The position numbers were made by a program, and so were the translations under genes. The notes below the pieces were generated by a model that saw nothing but the letters and a program-made list of their open reading frames with translations, was not told the origin of the DNA and did not search any database. Of a stretch of 64,000 nucleotides of DNA, positions 47,539 through 56,633 are shown in pieces. Source of the stretch: Novosphingobium endophyticum (GTDB taxonomy: Bacteria; Pseudomonadota; Alphaproteobacteria; Sphingomonadales; Sphingomonadaceae). The number at the start of each line of letters is the position of its first letter. The stretch's first letter is position 1. The stretch lies in the NCBI RefSeq assembly GCF_014640675.1, contig NZ_BMHK01000009.1:79056-143055 (forward strand), in the 5' to 3' direction.

Positions 47539-48648
47539 CTAGAGCATCCTGAAGCGGAAGGTCTCAGCCGCAAGCCCCGGCCCGAAAGCCATAGCGAGGC
47601 CATTCGAGCCCCCTTCGCCATTCGAGCCCCCGTCACCCGCTTCGCGGCGCGCGAGCATCGCTCCGAGCACAAACATCAGCGTCGCCGAGGATACGTTGCC
47701 AAACTGGCGCAAGACATCGCGCGAGGGCTGCAATGCGTCGGCGGGAAGCTCCAGCGCGCGCTCCACCGCGTCCAGCACCGTGCGCCCGCCGGCGTGAACG
47801 GCCCAGAGGTCGACGTCGGACGGCGCCTGCCCGCGCAGTATGCCTTGCGTATCGTTGCGATCACGTTCCAGCCGCAACGCTTCCGCGATCAGGGCCGGGA
47901 CTCTCCCGTCCAGATGCATGTCGAAGCCCTGGTCGGCGATCCGCCAGGTGATCGCTTCCGCCGAGCCGGGTATCGCGCCGGCACGAAAGTCGGTGAGGGC
48001 AATGCCGGAAGGCTCGGCTGTAACCAGTGCCGCGCTTGCCGCGTCGCCGAACAGCAGCATGGACAGGAGCCTTTCGATATCCTGCGTGCGCTGGAAATGG
48101 AGTGTGCACAGCTCCACATTGACCACCAGCACGCGCGCGTCCGGCTCCGACCGCACGATGTGATGCGCCAGCCGCAGTGAGTTGACGGCAGCGTAGCAGC
48201 CCATGAAGCCGACCACGGTACGTTCCACCGACGGGTCGATCCCGGTCGCCGCGACGATAAGCTGGTCCAGCCCCGGCGCGATGAAGCCCGTACAGGAAGC
48301 CACGATGAGGTGGGTAACGCCCTCTCCGGCAATGTCGGGTGTGAGCGCTCCAATGGCTTCCAGCGCGAGTTCGGGAGCATGCTTCTCGTACCGCGCCATG
48401 CGCGCACCGGTCGAGGGCCAGTCGCCGGGGCCGTAAAACCGATCTCGGTCGGTGACCAGACCATCTTCAAGAACGTCGGGCTCTATGAAGGAAAAACGCC
48501 GCTCGATGCCGGAAAGCGATGCCATCCGGTCGAACAGCCGCAGCTTTCGGGGATCGTCCACCATCTGGCGCACGAAACCGAGAAAGGCATCGTGAACCTG
48601 ATGCGGCGGCACGGCGGTGCCGATCGCATTGATGTGGGCCGTCGTCAT
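47539..48648 (-). CDS. Type III polyketide synthase (chalcone/stilbene synthase family)
   Basis: A 369-residue homodimeric PKS that extends an acyl-CoA starter with malonyl-CoA. The catalytic triad is readable: Cys in IVASCTGFIAPGLDQLIV near residue 155, His in DLWAVHAGGRTVLDAVE near 293, Asn in QFGNVSSATLMFVLG near 326. The N-terminal half has the thiolase fold (AVPPHQVHDAFLGFVRQMV). A good AGGAAA site precedes the ATG. First gene of a three-gene operon with methyltransferase and FAD oxidoreductase; known bacterial members make alkylresorcinols, alkylpyrones or tetrahydroxynaphthalene. Confidence 0.93.
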   Translation of the reverse strand: MTTAHINAIGTAVPPHQVHDAFLGFVRQMVDDPRKLRLFDRMASLSGIERRFSFIEPDVLEDGLVTDRDRFYGPGDWPSTGARMARYEKHAPELALEAIGALTPDIAGEGVTHLIVASCTGFIAPGLDQLIVAATGIDPSVERTVVGFMGCYAAVNSLRLAHHIVRSEPDARVLVVNVELCTLHFQRTQDIERLLSMLLFGDAASAALVTAEPSGIALTDFRAGAIPGSAEAITWRIADQGFDMHLDGRVPALIAEALRLERDRNDTQGILRGQAPSDVDLWAVHAGGRTVLDAVERALELPADALQPSRDVLRQFGNVSSATLMFVLGAMLARREAGDGGSNGEGGSNGLAMAFGPGLAAETFRFRML

Positions 48649-48751
48649 GCGTGTTTCCTGTCAATCAGCGCCGTGTCAGCCTACCCAGGGCAACGCTGCT
48701 CAAGAATAGCACATCGTGCTCAAACCCCGACGATTCAAGGGCAGAAAAGGT

Positions 48752-49291
48752 TTACAGCATGGCACGGCCGTCGACGGAAACGGATCGCACTCGGCCATCC
48801 TCGTCGACTCTGCAGGCAAAGCCGCGATCATCCTCCAGGCGCCCTTCGACGCTGTAGCGATCGCCCATGCGGCCCACGTTGTCGACGGTCGCGATCCGGC
48901 GATCGCCATTTTCGATCTCGTCCGCGCAGCGTTCCACCGCCTCGTCAAAGCTGCCTGGCGCACCTGCGCCCGGATAATCCGGGCGCGCGCCGCGATCGGC
49001 ATCATCATAGCCGCGATCGTCGCTCTCGCCGTATTCCGGACCGCCCGGATAGCGGTAGCGATCATCGGTGTTTCGGTCCGTGGAAGACTTGCTGGCCACA
49101 CTGGCGATCGCGGCGATCCCGCCGATGATGAGCAGGCCGGCCAGCACGTCGCCTCCGTCGATCCGGTCGCGGTGGTGGTGACGGTGGCGGCTCCAGTCCC
49201 CATGGCCGCGCGCGAGCGCCGGGGCTGCGGTCATGGAAAACGCCGCCAGAGCGGCAATCGAAACGGCGGCACGCGAACGAAACTTGTTCAT
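48752..49291 (-). CDS. Exported envelope protein, copy A of a paralog pair
   Basis: A 179-residue exported protein with signal peptide to about residue 28 (APALARG), an HRHHHRD patch, a hydrophobic segment DRIDGGDVLAGLLIIGGIAAIASVAS (about 43-67), a disordered Tyr/Asp/Arg-rich stretch, and a C-terminal domain with two cysteines (FDEAVERCADEIENGD; GFACRVDEDGRVRSV). It shares signal, hydrophobic segment and CxxE/Cys layout with the gene at 49395-49976. Function unknown. Confidence 0.8.
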   Translation of the reverse strand: MNKFRSRAAVSIAALAAFSMTAAPALARGHGDWSRHRHHHRDRIDGGDVLAGLLIIGGIAAIASVASKSSTDRNTDDRYRYPGGPEYGESDDRGYDDADRGARPDYPGAGAPGSFDEAVERCADEIENGDRRIATVDNVGRMGDRYSVEGRLEDDRGFACRVDEDGRVRSVSVDGRAML

Positions 49292-49345
49292 GGCAGGCAA
49301 ATCCCACACCCGGCGCGCACGCGCCCGATACTAATGTTCGATAGA

Positions 49346-49373
49346 CGGTTCATGCTTGCCTCGGCATGAACCG
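49346..49373 (-). terminator. Hairpin between the two envelope paralogs
   Basis: CGGTTCATGC and GCATGAACCG form a perfect 10-bp stem with an 8-base loop; on the minus strand it follows the stop of the upstream paralog. It may end or partly attenuate transcription between them. Confidence 0.6.
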
Positions 49374-49394
49374 CCCATCCGCCCCCACCTGCTT

Positions 49395-49976
49395 CTAGAG
49401 ACCGCGAATGCCCTTGAAGTCGAGATCCGCGACGCGGCCGCGCCAGTCGACCTTGCACTCGAAAGAACCGGCGTCATAGCCGCGTAGCGAGCTGTTCCAG
49501 CCGCGATAGTCGCGGCCCCAGCCTCGACCGTAGTAGCCGTCGCCCGAACGCCAGTCACGCCCCATGGCATTGACCGCGATGCGGCCCTTGACGCGGTAGC
49601 CGTACCGCTTGCGGTCGATATCGCGAACGTCGGTCACCTTCGCGCGCGCGCCGTAGCTGTAACGGCTGGCGGTCTGCTCAGCAGCGCGCACGCACCGTTC
49701 GACCGCATCGCGGGAACCCACGCCGCGCCCGTCGCCGGAACGACCGTAGTCGTAGCGCGCCCGATAATCCCGGCCGTAACGATAATCATAGCGGTCGTTG
49801 TCGCGGCTTGCGGCGGCCGCCACCGCGGCAATGCCGCCAATGACCAGCGCGCCCGCGATCACGTCGCCCGCGTCGATGCCGTTACCGTGATCCCGCGCAA
49901 TTGCCGGGGTGGCCGTCGAGGCCGCCATGGCACCGGCAGCCAAGGTTCCGACCATGATCCTGGTGAGCTTTTCCAT
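49395..49976 (-). CDS. Exported envelope protein, copy B of a paralog pair
   Basis: A 193-residue exported protein with signal peptide (ending ATPAIARD near 28), the hydrophobic segment IDAGDVIAGALVIGGIAAVAAAAS (about 33-57), a Tyr/Arg/Asp-rich region, then RDAVERCVRAAEQTASRYSYGARAKVTDVRDIDRKRYGYRVKG and a Cys-containing C-terminus (GSFECKVDWRGRVADLDF). Same architecture as 48752-49291 but with a longer central part. AAGGATG site before the ATG. Function unknown. Confidence 0.8.
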   Translation of the reverse strand: MEKLTRIMVGTLAAGAMAASTATPAIARDHGNGIDAGDVIAGALVIGGIAAVAAAASRDNDRYDYRYGRDYRARYDYGRSGDGRGVGSRDAVERCVRAAEQTASRYSYGARAKVTDVRDIDRKRYGYRVKGRIAVNAMGRDWRSGDGYYGRGWGRDYRGWNSSLRGYDAGSFECKVDWRGRVADLDFKGIRGL

Positions 49977-50106
49977 GGCTTTCACATCCTTATTCCGCCG
50001 AACGATCGTGTCCGGCCATTGAGGATGTTCTACGCGGGCGGCCATGAGACGAGCCTGAACCCTGCCGACAGTCGCCATTCAGGTAATGTCGAGTTTTTAT
50101 GAACAA

Positions 50107-52269
50107 TTAATCCGGAGACTGAATCGCCAGTCCGGTCCACTGCGCGAGGAAAGCCAGAATGTCCGCACCTTCTTCGATCACCTTGTCCGTAGGTTTTCCC
50201 GAGCCGTGGCCCGCGCGGGTCTCGATACGAATCAGATGCGGCCTGTCGCCGATTTCGGCCGCCTGCAGCGCCGCCGTGTACTTGAACGAGTGGCCGGGCA
50301 CGACGCGGTCGTCGGTGTCCGCCGTCGTCACCAGGATCGCCGGATAGTCCGCCCCATGGCGGATATTGTGATAGGGCGAATAGGACCGAAGGATGCGAAA
50401 ATCCTCCTCCCGATCCGGATAACCGTAGTCATCCACCCAATAACGCCCCGCGGTGAAGCGATCGAAGCGCAGCATGTCCATCACGCCCACCTGGGCAACT
50501 GCGGCGGCATAGAGGTCTGGTCGCTGGTTCACGACCGCGCCGACAAGCAGGCCGCCGTTCGACCCGCCCTGGATTGCGAGGCCGTCCTTCTTCGCGATGC
50601 CCTGGCCGATCAGGTATTCGCTGGCAGCAATGAAATCATCGAAGACGTTCTGCTTGTTCGCGCGCCGGCCGGCATCGTGCCACTCGCGCCCATACTCGCC
50701 GCCGCCGCGCAGGTTGGCGAGCGCGAAGGCCCCGCCGGCCTCGAGCCATGCCATCCTGACCGCCGAGAAACTCGGGGTAAGCGCTATGTCGAAACCGCCG
50801 TAGCCGTAAAGCAGCGTCGGCACCGGCTTGCCTGCCTCCGCCACTTTTCTGCCGCGTACAATGAACATCGGCACGCGAGTGCCATCCTTCGAGGCATAGA
50901 AGTGTTGCTCAACCACGTAGTCGCTGGAATTGAAGCACAGCTTCGGTTCCGCGAAAGGCTGGGTCTGCCCCGAGGCGATGTCCATGCGGTAGATCGCGGC
51001 AGGGCAGTTGAAGCTGGAGAACGCGTAGAAGGTTTCGGGATCCCCCGGCCTGCCGCGAAAGCCCGAGGCCGTGCCGATTCCGTTCAGGGTGATGGTGCGG
51101 GCCGGCCTTCCGTCGAGACCGACGACCTCGGCGTGACTGGCCGCGTCGCGCATATAGTTGAGCACGAGTTGGTCGCCGACGATCCCGGCCCTTTCGAGAA
51201 TATCCGTGCGCTGCGCGACGACTTCGTTCCAATCGGGATTACGGTCAGCGAGATCGATACCCACCAGCCGGTATCTCGGCGCATCCTTGTTGGTCACGAA
51301 CCAGAGATGCTGCCCTGAACCTTCGACGAGCTTCCAGTCGTCCCTGAATCCCGCGACGATCTGGCGCGCCTTCCATTCGTGCCTCTCACGCCGGGCGAGA
51401 TCGATCACCGCGACTTCATACCGGGCGTCGGTGCCAACGGAGGTCGTGATCACCGCAAGCCGCCCGTCCTGTGTCACTTGCGCGAAGTGATTGTATTCCG
51501 GGTGATCGGGCGTCGCGAAGACCACCTCGTCCTCGCTCTGCGGCGTGCCGAGCCGGTGGAAATAGACGGTGTGGTTGTAGTTCAGTCCCTGGAAGGCCGC
51601 TCCCTCGTCCGGCTCGGGAAAGCGCGAGTAGAGAAAACCCTCCTCGCCAATCCAGGACAAGCCGGTGAACTTGGCCCAGCGGATCTCGTCGGCTAGCGGC
51701 TTTCCGGTGCGCACATCGAGCACACGCAGGATGCGCCAGTCGGTGCCGCCGTCCTGCACGCTGTAGAGAAGATATCGGCCCTTCCGCGAAGGCTCCCAGG
51801 CATCGAGCGCGGTGGCGCCGTCCTTCGCCCATGTGTTGGGATCGAGCAGCAGCTTCGCCTCGCCGTCGAGGCCCTTGCGAACGAAAAGCTGTGCCTGCGG
51901 CTGCAGCCCCGTGTTGCGCGTGTAGAAGTAGCGGCCGCCGGCCTTCTCCGGCAGGCCAAAGCGCTCGTAGTCCATGAAGGCGCGGATGCGATTGGCCAAG
52001 CGAGCGCGATACGGCAGACTGTCGAGATAGGCATCGGTGACGGCGTTCTCCCGCGCGATCCAGTCGGCCACCTCGGGGGAATTGCGCACATCCGCCTCAA
52101 GCCAGCGGTAGGGATCGGGGACCTTCTCGCCGAAGTGATCTTCGACGATCGAGTCGCGGCGGGATTCGGGGTAAGTCAGGTCAGGCATGGTCGCACCGCA
52201 GATGGACGTTGCCGACGCGAGCGACAAGCCCCCCGCGATCAAAGCGACACACGCCTTCAGGCGCCGCAT
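50107..52269 (-). CDS. Exported prolyl oligopeptidase (S9A family)
   Basis: A 720-residue serine peptidase cleaving short proline-containing peptides. A signal peptide (about 1-26) is followed by the family N-terminus DPYRWLEADVRNSPEVADWIARENAVTDAYL, a seven-bladed propeller, and the alpha/beta hydrolase domain. Catalytic Ser is in IQGGSNGGLLVGAVV near 555, Asp in TADTDDRVVPGHSFKY near 640, His in RAGHGSGKPTDK near 675. The periplasmic location is inferred from the signal peptide. Confidence 0.93.
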   Translation of the reverse strand: MRRLKACVALIAGGLSLASATSICGATMPDLTYPESRRDSIVEDHFGEKVPDPYRWLEADVRNSPEVADWIARENAVTDAYLDSLPYRARLANRIRAFMDYERFGLPEKAGGRYFYTRNTGLQPQAQLFVRKGLDGEAKLLLDPNTWAKDGATALDAWEPSRKGRYLLYSVQDGGTDWRILRVLDVRTGKPLADEIRWAKFTGLSWIGEEGFLYSRFPEPDEGAAFQGLNYNHTVYFHRLGTPQSEDEVVFATPDHPEYNHFAQVTQDGRLAVITTSVGTDARYEVAVIDLARRERHEWKARQIVAGFRDDWKLVEGSGQHLWFVTNKDAPRYRLVGIDLADRNPDWNEVVAQRTDILERAGIVGDQLVLNYMRDAASHAEVVGLDGRPARTITLNGIGTASGFRGRPGDPETFYAFSSFNCPAAIYRMDIASGQTQPFAEPKLCFNSSDYVVEQHFYASKDGTRVPMFIVRGRKVAEAGKPVPTLLYGYGGFDIALTPSFSAVRMAWLEAGGAFALANLRGGGEYGREWHDAGRRANKQNVFDDFIAASEYLIGQGIAKKDGLAIQGGSNGGLLVGAVVNQRPDLYAAAVAQVGVMDMLRFDRFTAGRYWVDDYGYPDREEDFRILRSYSPYHNIRHGADYPAILVTTADTDDRVVPGHSFKYTAALQAAEIGDRPHLIRIETRAGHGSGKPTDKVIEEGADILAFLAQWTGLAIQSPD

Positions 52270-52293
52270 GCGTTATCTCCCAATCCCGGACGC

Positions 52294-52325
52294 AAAAACG
52301 GCCGCGAGTCTATCACTCGCGACCG
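52294..52325 (-). terminator. Terminator of the ribosomal-protein operon (after rplQ)
   Basis: On the minus strand CGGTCGCGAGT pairs with ACTCGCGGCCG (11 bp, one G-U) around a 5-base loop, directly followed by TTTTT. It lies between the rplQ stop and the prolyl oligopeptidase start. Confidence 0.88.
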
Positions 52326-52357
52326 CTCGTGCAATGTTTGCGATGGCCAGCTGTGGC

Positions 52358-52780
52358 TCAGGCCTCTGCGTATTCCTCCGCCTCGTTCATCACCGGGCCG
52401 GAATCCTGACCCTTGGCATCGACGTCGCGGTCGACGAGTTCGATGATCGCGATCGGAGCCGCGTCCGAAGCGCGGATGCCTGCCTTGATGATGCGCGTGT
52501 AACCGCCGTTGCGGCCGGCATAACGTTCGGCGAGAACCTCGAAGAGCTTCTTTTCCTGCGTCTCGTCCATCAGGCGCGAATGCGCGAGACGGCGATTCGA
52601 CAGGCCCCCACGCTTGGCCAGCGTAATCAGCTTCTCGATGTAGGGGCGCAGTTCCTTCGCCTTGGGCGTGGTGGTCTGGATTTGCTCGTGCTTGATGAGC
52701 GCGGCGGCCATGTTGCGCAGCAGCGCGGCGCGGTGGCCGGATTTGCGCTGCAGTTTGCGGCCACCCATTTTATGACGCAT
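52358..52780 (-). CDS. rplQ: 50S ribosomal protein L17
   Basis: A 140-residue L17 with the standard [34 protein letters not shown] start and the [30 protein letters not shown]-terminal region. It follows rpoA as in most bacteria, but is separated from it by a 95-bp palindromic element. Last gene of the cluster, followed by a strong terminator. Confidence 0.97.
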   Translation of the reverse strand: MRHKMGGRKLQRKSGHRAALLRNMAAALIKHEQIQTTTPKAKELRPYIEKLITLAKRGGLSNRRLAHSRLMDETQEKKLFEVLAERYAGRNGGYTRIIKAGIRASDAAPIAIIELVDRDVDAKGQDSGPVMNEAEEYAEA

Positions 52781-52864
52781 TTCTTGTACTCCGTTCGTAA
52801 GGGGGCCGTATCAGGTACCCCGGTCCTGGTGGTTGTTGAGGGTCCCACCGTTTACCCAAAACCT

Positions 52865-52959
52865 CGTCATCCCGGACTTGATCCGGGACCGCTGGCGGTG
52901 TCTACGCACGGCCTCGCGTCTAAAGACCGCCAGCGGTCCCGGCTTTCGCCGGGATGACG
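52865..52959. repeat. Large REP-like palindromic element between rpoA and rplQ
   Basis: The element is a double-armed inverted repeat. CGTCATCCCGG (52865-52875) pairs with CCGGGATGACG (52949-52959), CCGGGACCGCTGGCGGT (52883-52899) pairs with ACCGCCAGCGGTCCCGG (52926-52942), and each arm also carries an inner CCCGG/CCGGG hairpin. It starts 6 bases after the rpoA stop. The sequence CGTCATCCCGGACTTGATCC is of a type seen as dispersed repeats in sphingomonads. In RNA it would fold into a cruciform between two co-transcribed genes. Confidence 0.85.
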
Positions 52960-52965
52960 TAATGC

Positions 52966-54024
52966 TTAGCCCAGCAGTTCCTGCTCGAGCTTCTTGGCCA
53001 TCTCTTCGATGTTCTCGGGCGGCCAGCCCGGGATGTCCATGCCGAGGCGCAGGCCCATCGAGGAAAGAACTTCCTTGATCTCGTTGAGCGACTTGCGACC
53101 GAAGTTCGGCGTACGGAGCATCTCGGCCTCGGTCTTCTGCACGAGATCGCCGATGTAGATGATGTTGTCGTTCTTGAGGCAGTTCGCCGAACGCACCGAC
53201 AACTCCAGCTCGTCGACCTTCTTGAGCAGGTAACGGTTGAGCTGGTTGGTGTCGCTCTCTTCCGGCGCGGCCGCGGCCATGCCGATCATCTGCGGCGCGC
53301 CGACCGGGGCGATGTCCTCGAAGTGGACGAACAGCGCGAGCTGGTCCTGAAGGATGCGCGCGGCATAGGCCACGGCATCTTCAGGGGTGACGGTGCCGTC
53401 GGTCTCGACCGTGAGGTTGAGCTTGTCGAAGTCAAGCTCCTGACCGATGCGGGCATTCTCGACCTTGTAGCTGACCTGGCGTACCGGCGAGTAGAGCGAG
53501 TCGACCGGGATCAGACCGATCGGCGCATCGACCGGACGGTTCGACACGGCCGGAACATAGCCCTTGCCGGTATCGGCGGTCAGTTCCATGTTGAGCGTCG
53601 CACCCTCGTCGAGGTGGCAGATTACGAGGTTCTTGTTCATGACCTCGATATCGCCCGAGACGGCGATGTCGCCGGCCTTGACCTCGGCCGGGCCAGTAAC
53701 GGAAAGCTGGAGGCGCTTCGGCCCCTCGCCCTGCATCTTGAGCGCGATCTGCTTCACGTTGAGGACGATGTCGGTGACGTCCTCGCGCACGCCGGCAAGC
53801 GAGCTGAACTCGTGCAGGACGTTCTCGATCTTGATCGAGGTGATGGCCGCGCCCTGGAGCGAGGAGAGCAGCACGCGGCGCAGCGCGTTACCGAGCGTCA
53901 GGCCGAAGCCGCGCTCGAGAGGTTCGGCAACGAACGTCGCCTTCAGCTTGGGGTCTGGTCCCGGCTTGATCTCAAGGCTGTTCGGCTTCTTGAGTTCCTG
54001 CCAGTTCTTGATGTTGACAGTCAT
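52966..54024 (-). CDS. rpoA: RNA polymerase alpha subunit
   Basis: A 352-residue alpha subunit. N-terminal domain includes [33 protein letters not shown] near 38-70; the linker lies about 235-265; the C-terminal DNA-binding domain shows [45 protein letters not shown] near 275-320. Its place between rpsK and rplQ is standard. Confidence 0.98.
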   Translation of the reverse strand: MTVNIKNWQELKKPNSLEIKPGPDPKLKATFVAEPLERGFGLTLGNALRRVLLSSLQGAAITSIKIENVLHEFSSLAGVREDVTDIVLNVKQIALKMQGEGPKRLQLSVTGPAEVKAGDIAVSGDIEVMNKNLVICHLDEGATLNMELTADTGKGYVPAVSNRPVDAPIGLIPVDSLYSPVRQVSYKVENARIGQELDFDKLNLTVETDGTVTPEDAVAYAARILQDQLALFVHFEDIAPVGAPQMIGMAAAAPEESDTNQLNRYLLKKVDELELSVRSANCLKNDNIIYIGDLVQKTEAEMLRTPNFGRKSLNEIKEVLSSMGLRLGMDIPGWPPENIEEMAKKLEQELLG

Positions 54025-54130
54025 GGACTTCCCCTGGGATTTCGATGGCGGTTACGCCCCAAGGCCGGTTGGAAAGGCCTGGGACGATCCGGAAGCAGAC
54101 GACGACCGGTTCGTCGCCCGTTGGGCTCGA

Positions 54131-54520
54131 TCAGACGCGGCGGCGCTTTGAGGGGCGGACGCCGTTGTGCGGGATCGGCGTCACGTCGCGGATCGAGGTA
54201 ATGGTGAAGCCCACGGCCTGCAAGGCCCGCAGGGCGCTCTCGCGGCCCGATCCCGGGCCCTTGACCTCGACTTCGAGCGTGCGCACGCCGTGCTCGGCTG
54301 CCTTCTTGCCGGCATCGTCGGCGGCGACCTGCGCGGCGTAGGGAGTCGACTTGCGGCTGCCCTTGAAGCCCATCATGCCGGCCGAGGACCAGCTGATCGC
54401 ATTGCCCTGAGCGTCGGTGATGGTCACCATCGTGTTGTTGAAGCTGGCATTCACATGCGCGATGCCGCTAGTGATGTTCTTGCGTTCGCGGCGCTTGATG
54501 CGCTGGGGTTCGCGTGCCAT
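54131..54520 (-). CDS. rpsK: 30S ribosomal protein S11
   Basis: A 129-residue S11 with the family core [53 protein letters not shown] and the basic C-terminus [11 protein letters not shown]. It lies between rpsM and rpoA in the usual order. Confidence 0.98.
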   Translation of the reverse strand: MAREPQRIKRRERKNITSGIAHVNASFNNTMVTITDAQGNAISWSSAGMMGFKGSRKSTPYAAQVAADDAGKKAAEHGVRTLEVEVKGPGSGRESALRALQAVGFTITSIRDVTPIPHNGVRPSKRRRV

Positions 54521-54574
54521 GTCCGTGTATCCTGTCGATAAATCGCTGCGGGAACCGTATACCGGTTCGGCGGC

Positions 54575-54943
54575 TTACTTCTTCTTGCCGGCGATCGGCT
54601 TGGCCTTGCCCTTGCGGGTGCGCGCATTGGTGTGCGTGCGCTGGCCACGAACGGGAAGCCCCTTGCGATGACGCAGGCCGCGATAGCAGGCGAGATCCAT
54701 CAGGCGCTTGATGTTCATCGCCGTCTCACGACGAAGGTCACCCTCGACCATGTGATCGGCGTCGATGGATTCACGGATCTGGAGCACTTCGGCATCCGAA
54801 AGATCCTGAATACGGCGGCTGTGATCGATACCGAGCTTGTCGGCGATCGCCAGGGCCTTGGTACGACCGATACCGTGGATATAGGTAAGCGCGATAATCA
54901 CGCGCTTGTTGGTGGGGATGTTCACCCCGGCAATACGAGCCAC
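54575..54943 (-). CDS. rpsM: 30S ribosomal protein S13
   Basis: A 122-residue S13 beginning [26 protein letters not shown] and ending in the basic [28 protein letters not shown] tail. Here it is the first gene of rpsM-rpsK-rpoA-rplQ and has its own promoter about 165 bases upstream, because a gene for an exported protein separates it from adk. Confidence 0.98.
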   Translation of the reverse strand: MARIAGVNIPTNKRVIIALTYIHGIGRTKALAIADKLGIDHSRRIQDLSDAEVLQIRESIDADHMVEGDLRRETAMNIKRLMDLACYRGLRHRKGLPVRGQRTHTNARTRKGKAKPIAGKKK

Positions 54944-55256
54944 TTAAATCTCCATGCTCCACAGGGAACGCTGGCGCGCGCCCCATCTCAACGCTCAACA
55001 CCCAAACAACAGGAAATGGCAACGGCCCGGTAGGCGACACACACGATGCCTGAAACACGCGTGGTTTTGGCCATCCGGACTTACCATGGTTTTCGAGTGA
55101 AGGGCGCGCTTAAAACGATTCGCAGCACCTGTCAACGCCCGCAGGACGATCAGAAACACTTTGCCCGACCAAGGCTGGCGGCAATCTGCGATCCCTGGCC
55201 ATGCTAATATCGCATCCGCGACGTTCAGTCAAAAAACGCCGCCTGGCCGGCCCCGC
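54944..55256. other. 313-bp leader region upstream of rpsM
   Basis: Gap between rpsM and the exported-protein gene, both on the minus strand. It contains the predicted rpsM promoter (55107-55135) and a leader of about 155 bases with no clear regulatory structure identified by eye. No plausible gene. Confidence 0.5.
55107..55135 (-). promoter_or_regulatory. Predicted promoter of rpsM-rpsK-rpoA-rplQ
   Basis: On the minus strand a perfect TTGACA (55135-55130) and TAAGCG (55112-55107) are separated by 17 bases. The start would be near 55100, giving a leader of about 155 bases before rpsM. Confidence 0.5.
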
Positions 55257-55898
55257 TCAGCGGCCGATCATCTCGGAAGCCGCCTCTCCGGATTCCTCGC
55301 CACCCGAGCCGGAGTCCGCCCCCTGCTCCGGCGAGGTTTCCGCGATCCTCCCGCCCAGCTTGCCGGCGAGACGCTTGACCTGATTGCCGAGAACACCGTC
55401 CACCGCCGGCGCCAGCGCTTCGTATGAGGGGCGGACATATCCGCCCACGATATATTCGAGCTGGATCCGGGCTCCCTTGCCGTCGGCCGCAGGCTTGAGC
55501 AGGACAGTCATCGTACCCTCGGCAGCGTCTGCCTGAAGCGGCCCCAGCGCGCCCGCCATGCGCAGCGCGCGGCCTTGCTCGACGAAGACGACCCGCATGT
55601 GCTCCACCGAGCCGCGAGGCGCTGCCCTGGGAGATTCCTTGTTGGGCAGGACTTCACAAAAGCAACCGCCGGCACGCGGATCGATCGACAGGTTCGCCGC
55701 CGATCCCGACCAGGTGTGCTCCGAATCCCACCACTGCGAAGGCTCGAGCAGCACATCCCAGCTCTCTGCCGCATCGGCGGGAACCTCGGCCACATGGCGC
55801 ACGACGAAGCCGCGATCCGAGACTTCGACGACTTTCGCCGCAACCGGCCCGGAAGCGAAGGCAGCCAGGGCCAAAGCGCATGCAAGAAGCGATCTCAT
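55257..55898 (-). CDS. Exported SRPBCC-like protein between adk and rpsM
   Basis: A 213-residue exported protein: signal peptide to about residue 21 (ALAAFASGPVAA), then VVEVSDRGFVVRHVAEVPADAAESWDVLLEPSQWWDSEHTWSG, which resembles the start of SRPBCC/START-like lipid-binding folds, and a C-terminal acidic/Gly/Ser tail. A GGGAGG site precedes the ATG; the frame to 55943 would spoil the signal peptide. Its place inside a ribosomal-protein cluster is unusual. Ligand and role unknown. Confidence 0.82.
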   Translation of the reverse strand: MRSLLACALALAAFASGPVAAKVVEVSDRGFVVRHVAEVPADAAESWDVLLEPSQWWDSEHTWSGSAANLSIDPRAGGCFCEVLPNKESPRAAPRGSVEHMRVVFVEQGRALRMAGALGPLQADAAEGTMTVLLKPAADGKGARIQLEYIVGGYVRPSYEALAPAVDGVLGNQVKRLAGKLGGRIAETSPEQGADSGSGGEESGEAASEMIGR

Positions 55899-55950
55899 CT
55901 CTTGCCTCCCCACACCAGTTCGTCGGTCGACACCGCCGCTCAAACCGCCC

Positions 55951-56598
55951 TCAGGACGCCAGAACGCCCTCGATCGCGACGGTCACGTCATCCATGTCCG
56001 CCATGCCGTCGATCTTCGCGACGATCCCGCGCGCCTCATAAATCGGCAGAATCGGCGCAGTCTTGGCGCGATACTCGGCCAGGCGCGTGCGGACGGTCTC
56101 CGCATTGTCGTCAGGCCGGCGCTTGAACTCCGTTCCCCCGCACTTGTCGCAAGTACCGGGGATCTTCGGCTGCTCGAACTTGTCGTGGTAGCCCTTGCCG
56201 CACGACGCGCAAGTGAAGCGGCCGGTGATCCGCTCGACCAGTGCCTCCTCGTCGACGACCAGTTCGATCACGTGGTCGAGTTTGCGCCCCCGCTCCGCGA
56301 GGATGGCGTCGAGCGATTCGGCCTGCGCGGCGGTGCGGGGATAGCCGTCAAAAATGGCGCCCACGCCTGGCCCCATCGCGTCGAGTTCCTCGCCGATCAG
56401 CGCGGAGACGATGGCGTCGGAAACCAGCTCGCCGCGCTCCATCACCGCCTTCGCATCGAGGCCCGTGGGCGTACCTGCCTTCACGGCCGCACGAAGCATG
56501 TCGCCGGTCGAGAGCTGACGCATTCCGTGCCGTTCCACAAGACGCTGTGCCTGGGTTCCCTTGCCCGCCCCCGGCGGCCCCAGCAGAATGATATTCAC
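55951..56598 (-). CDS. adk: Adenylate kinase
   Basis: A 215-residue adenylate kinase (2 ADP to ATP and AMP). The P-loop is LGPPGAGKGTQA at residues 5-16 and the LID domain carries a four-cysteine zinc site (CASCGKGYHDKFEQPK, then CDKCGG; near 130-157), as in Gram-positive and some alphaproteobacterial enzymes. It follows secY by 35 bases, the standard secY-adk arrangement. Confidence 0.97.
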   Translation of the reverse strand: MNIILLGPPGAGKGTQAQRLVERHGMRQLSTGDMLRAAVKAGTPTGLDAKAVMERGELVSDAIVSALIGEELDAMGPGVGAIFDGYPRTAAQAESLDAILAERGRKLDHVIELVVDEEALVERITGRFTCASCGKGYHDKFEQPKIPGTCDKCGGTEFKRRPDDNAETVRTRLAEYRAKTAPILPIYEARGIVAKIDGMADMDDVTVAIEGVLAS

Positions 56599-56633
56599 GC
56601 CTTACCCCTCAAAATCTGTTGCCTGGCGTCCGC

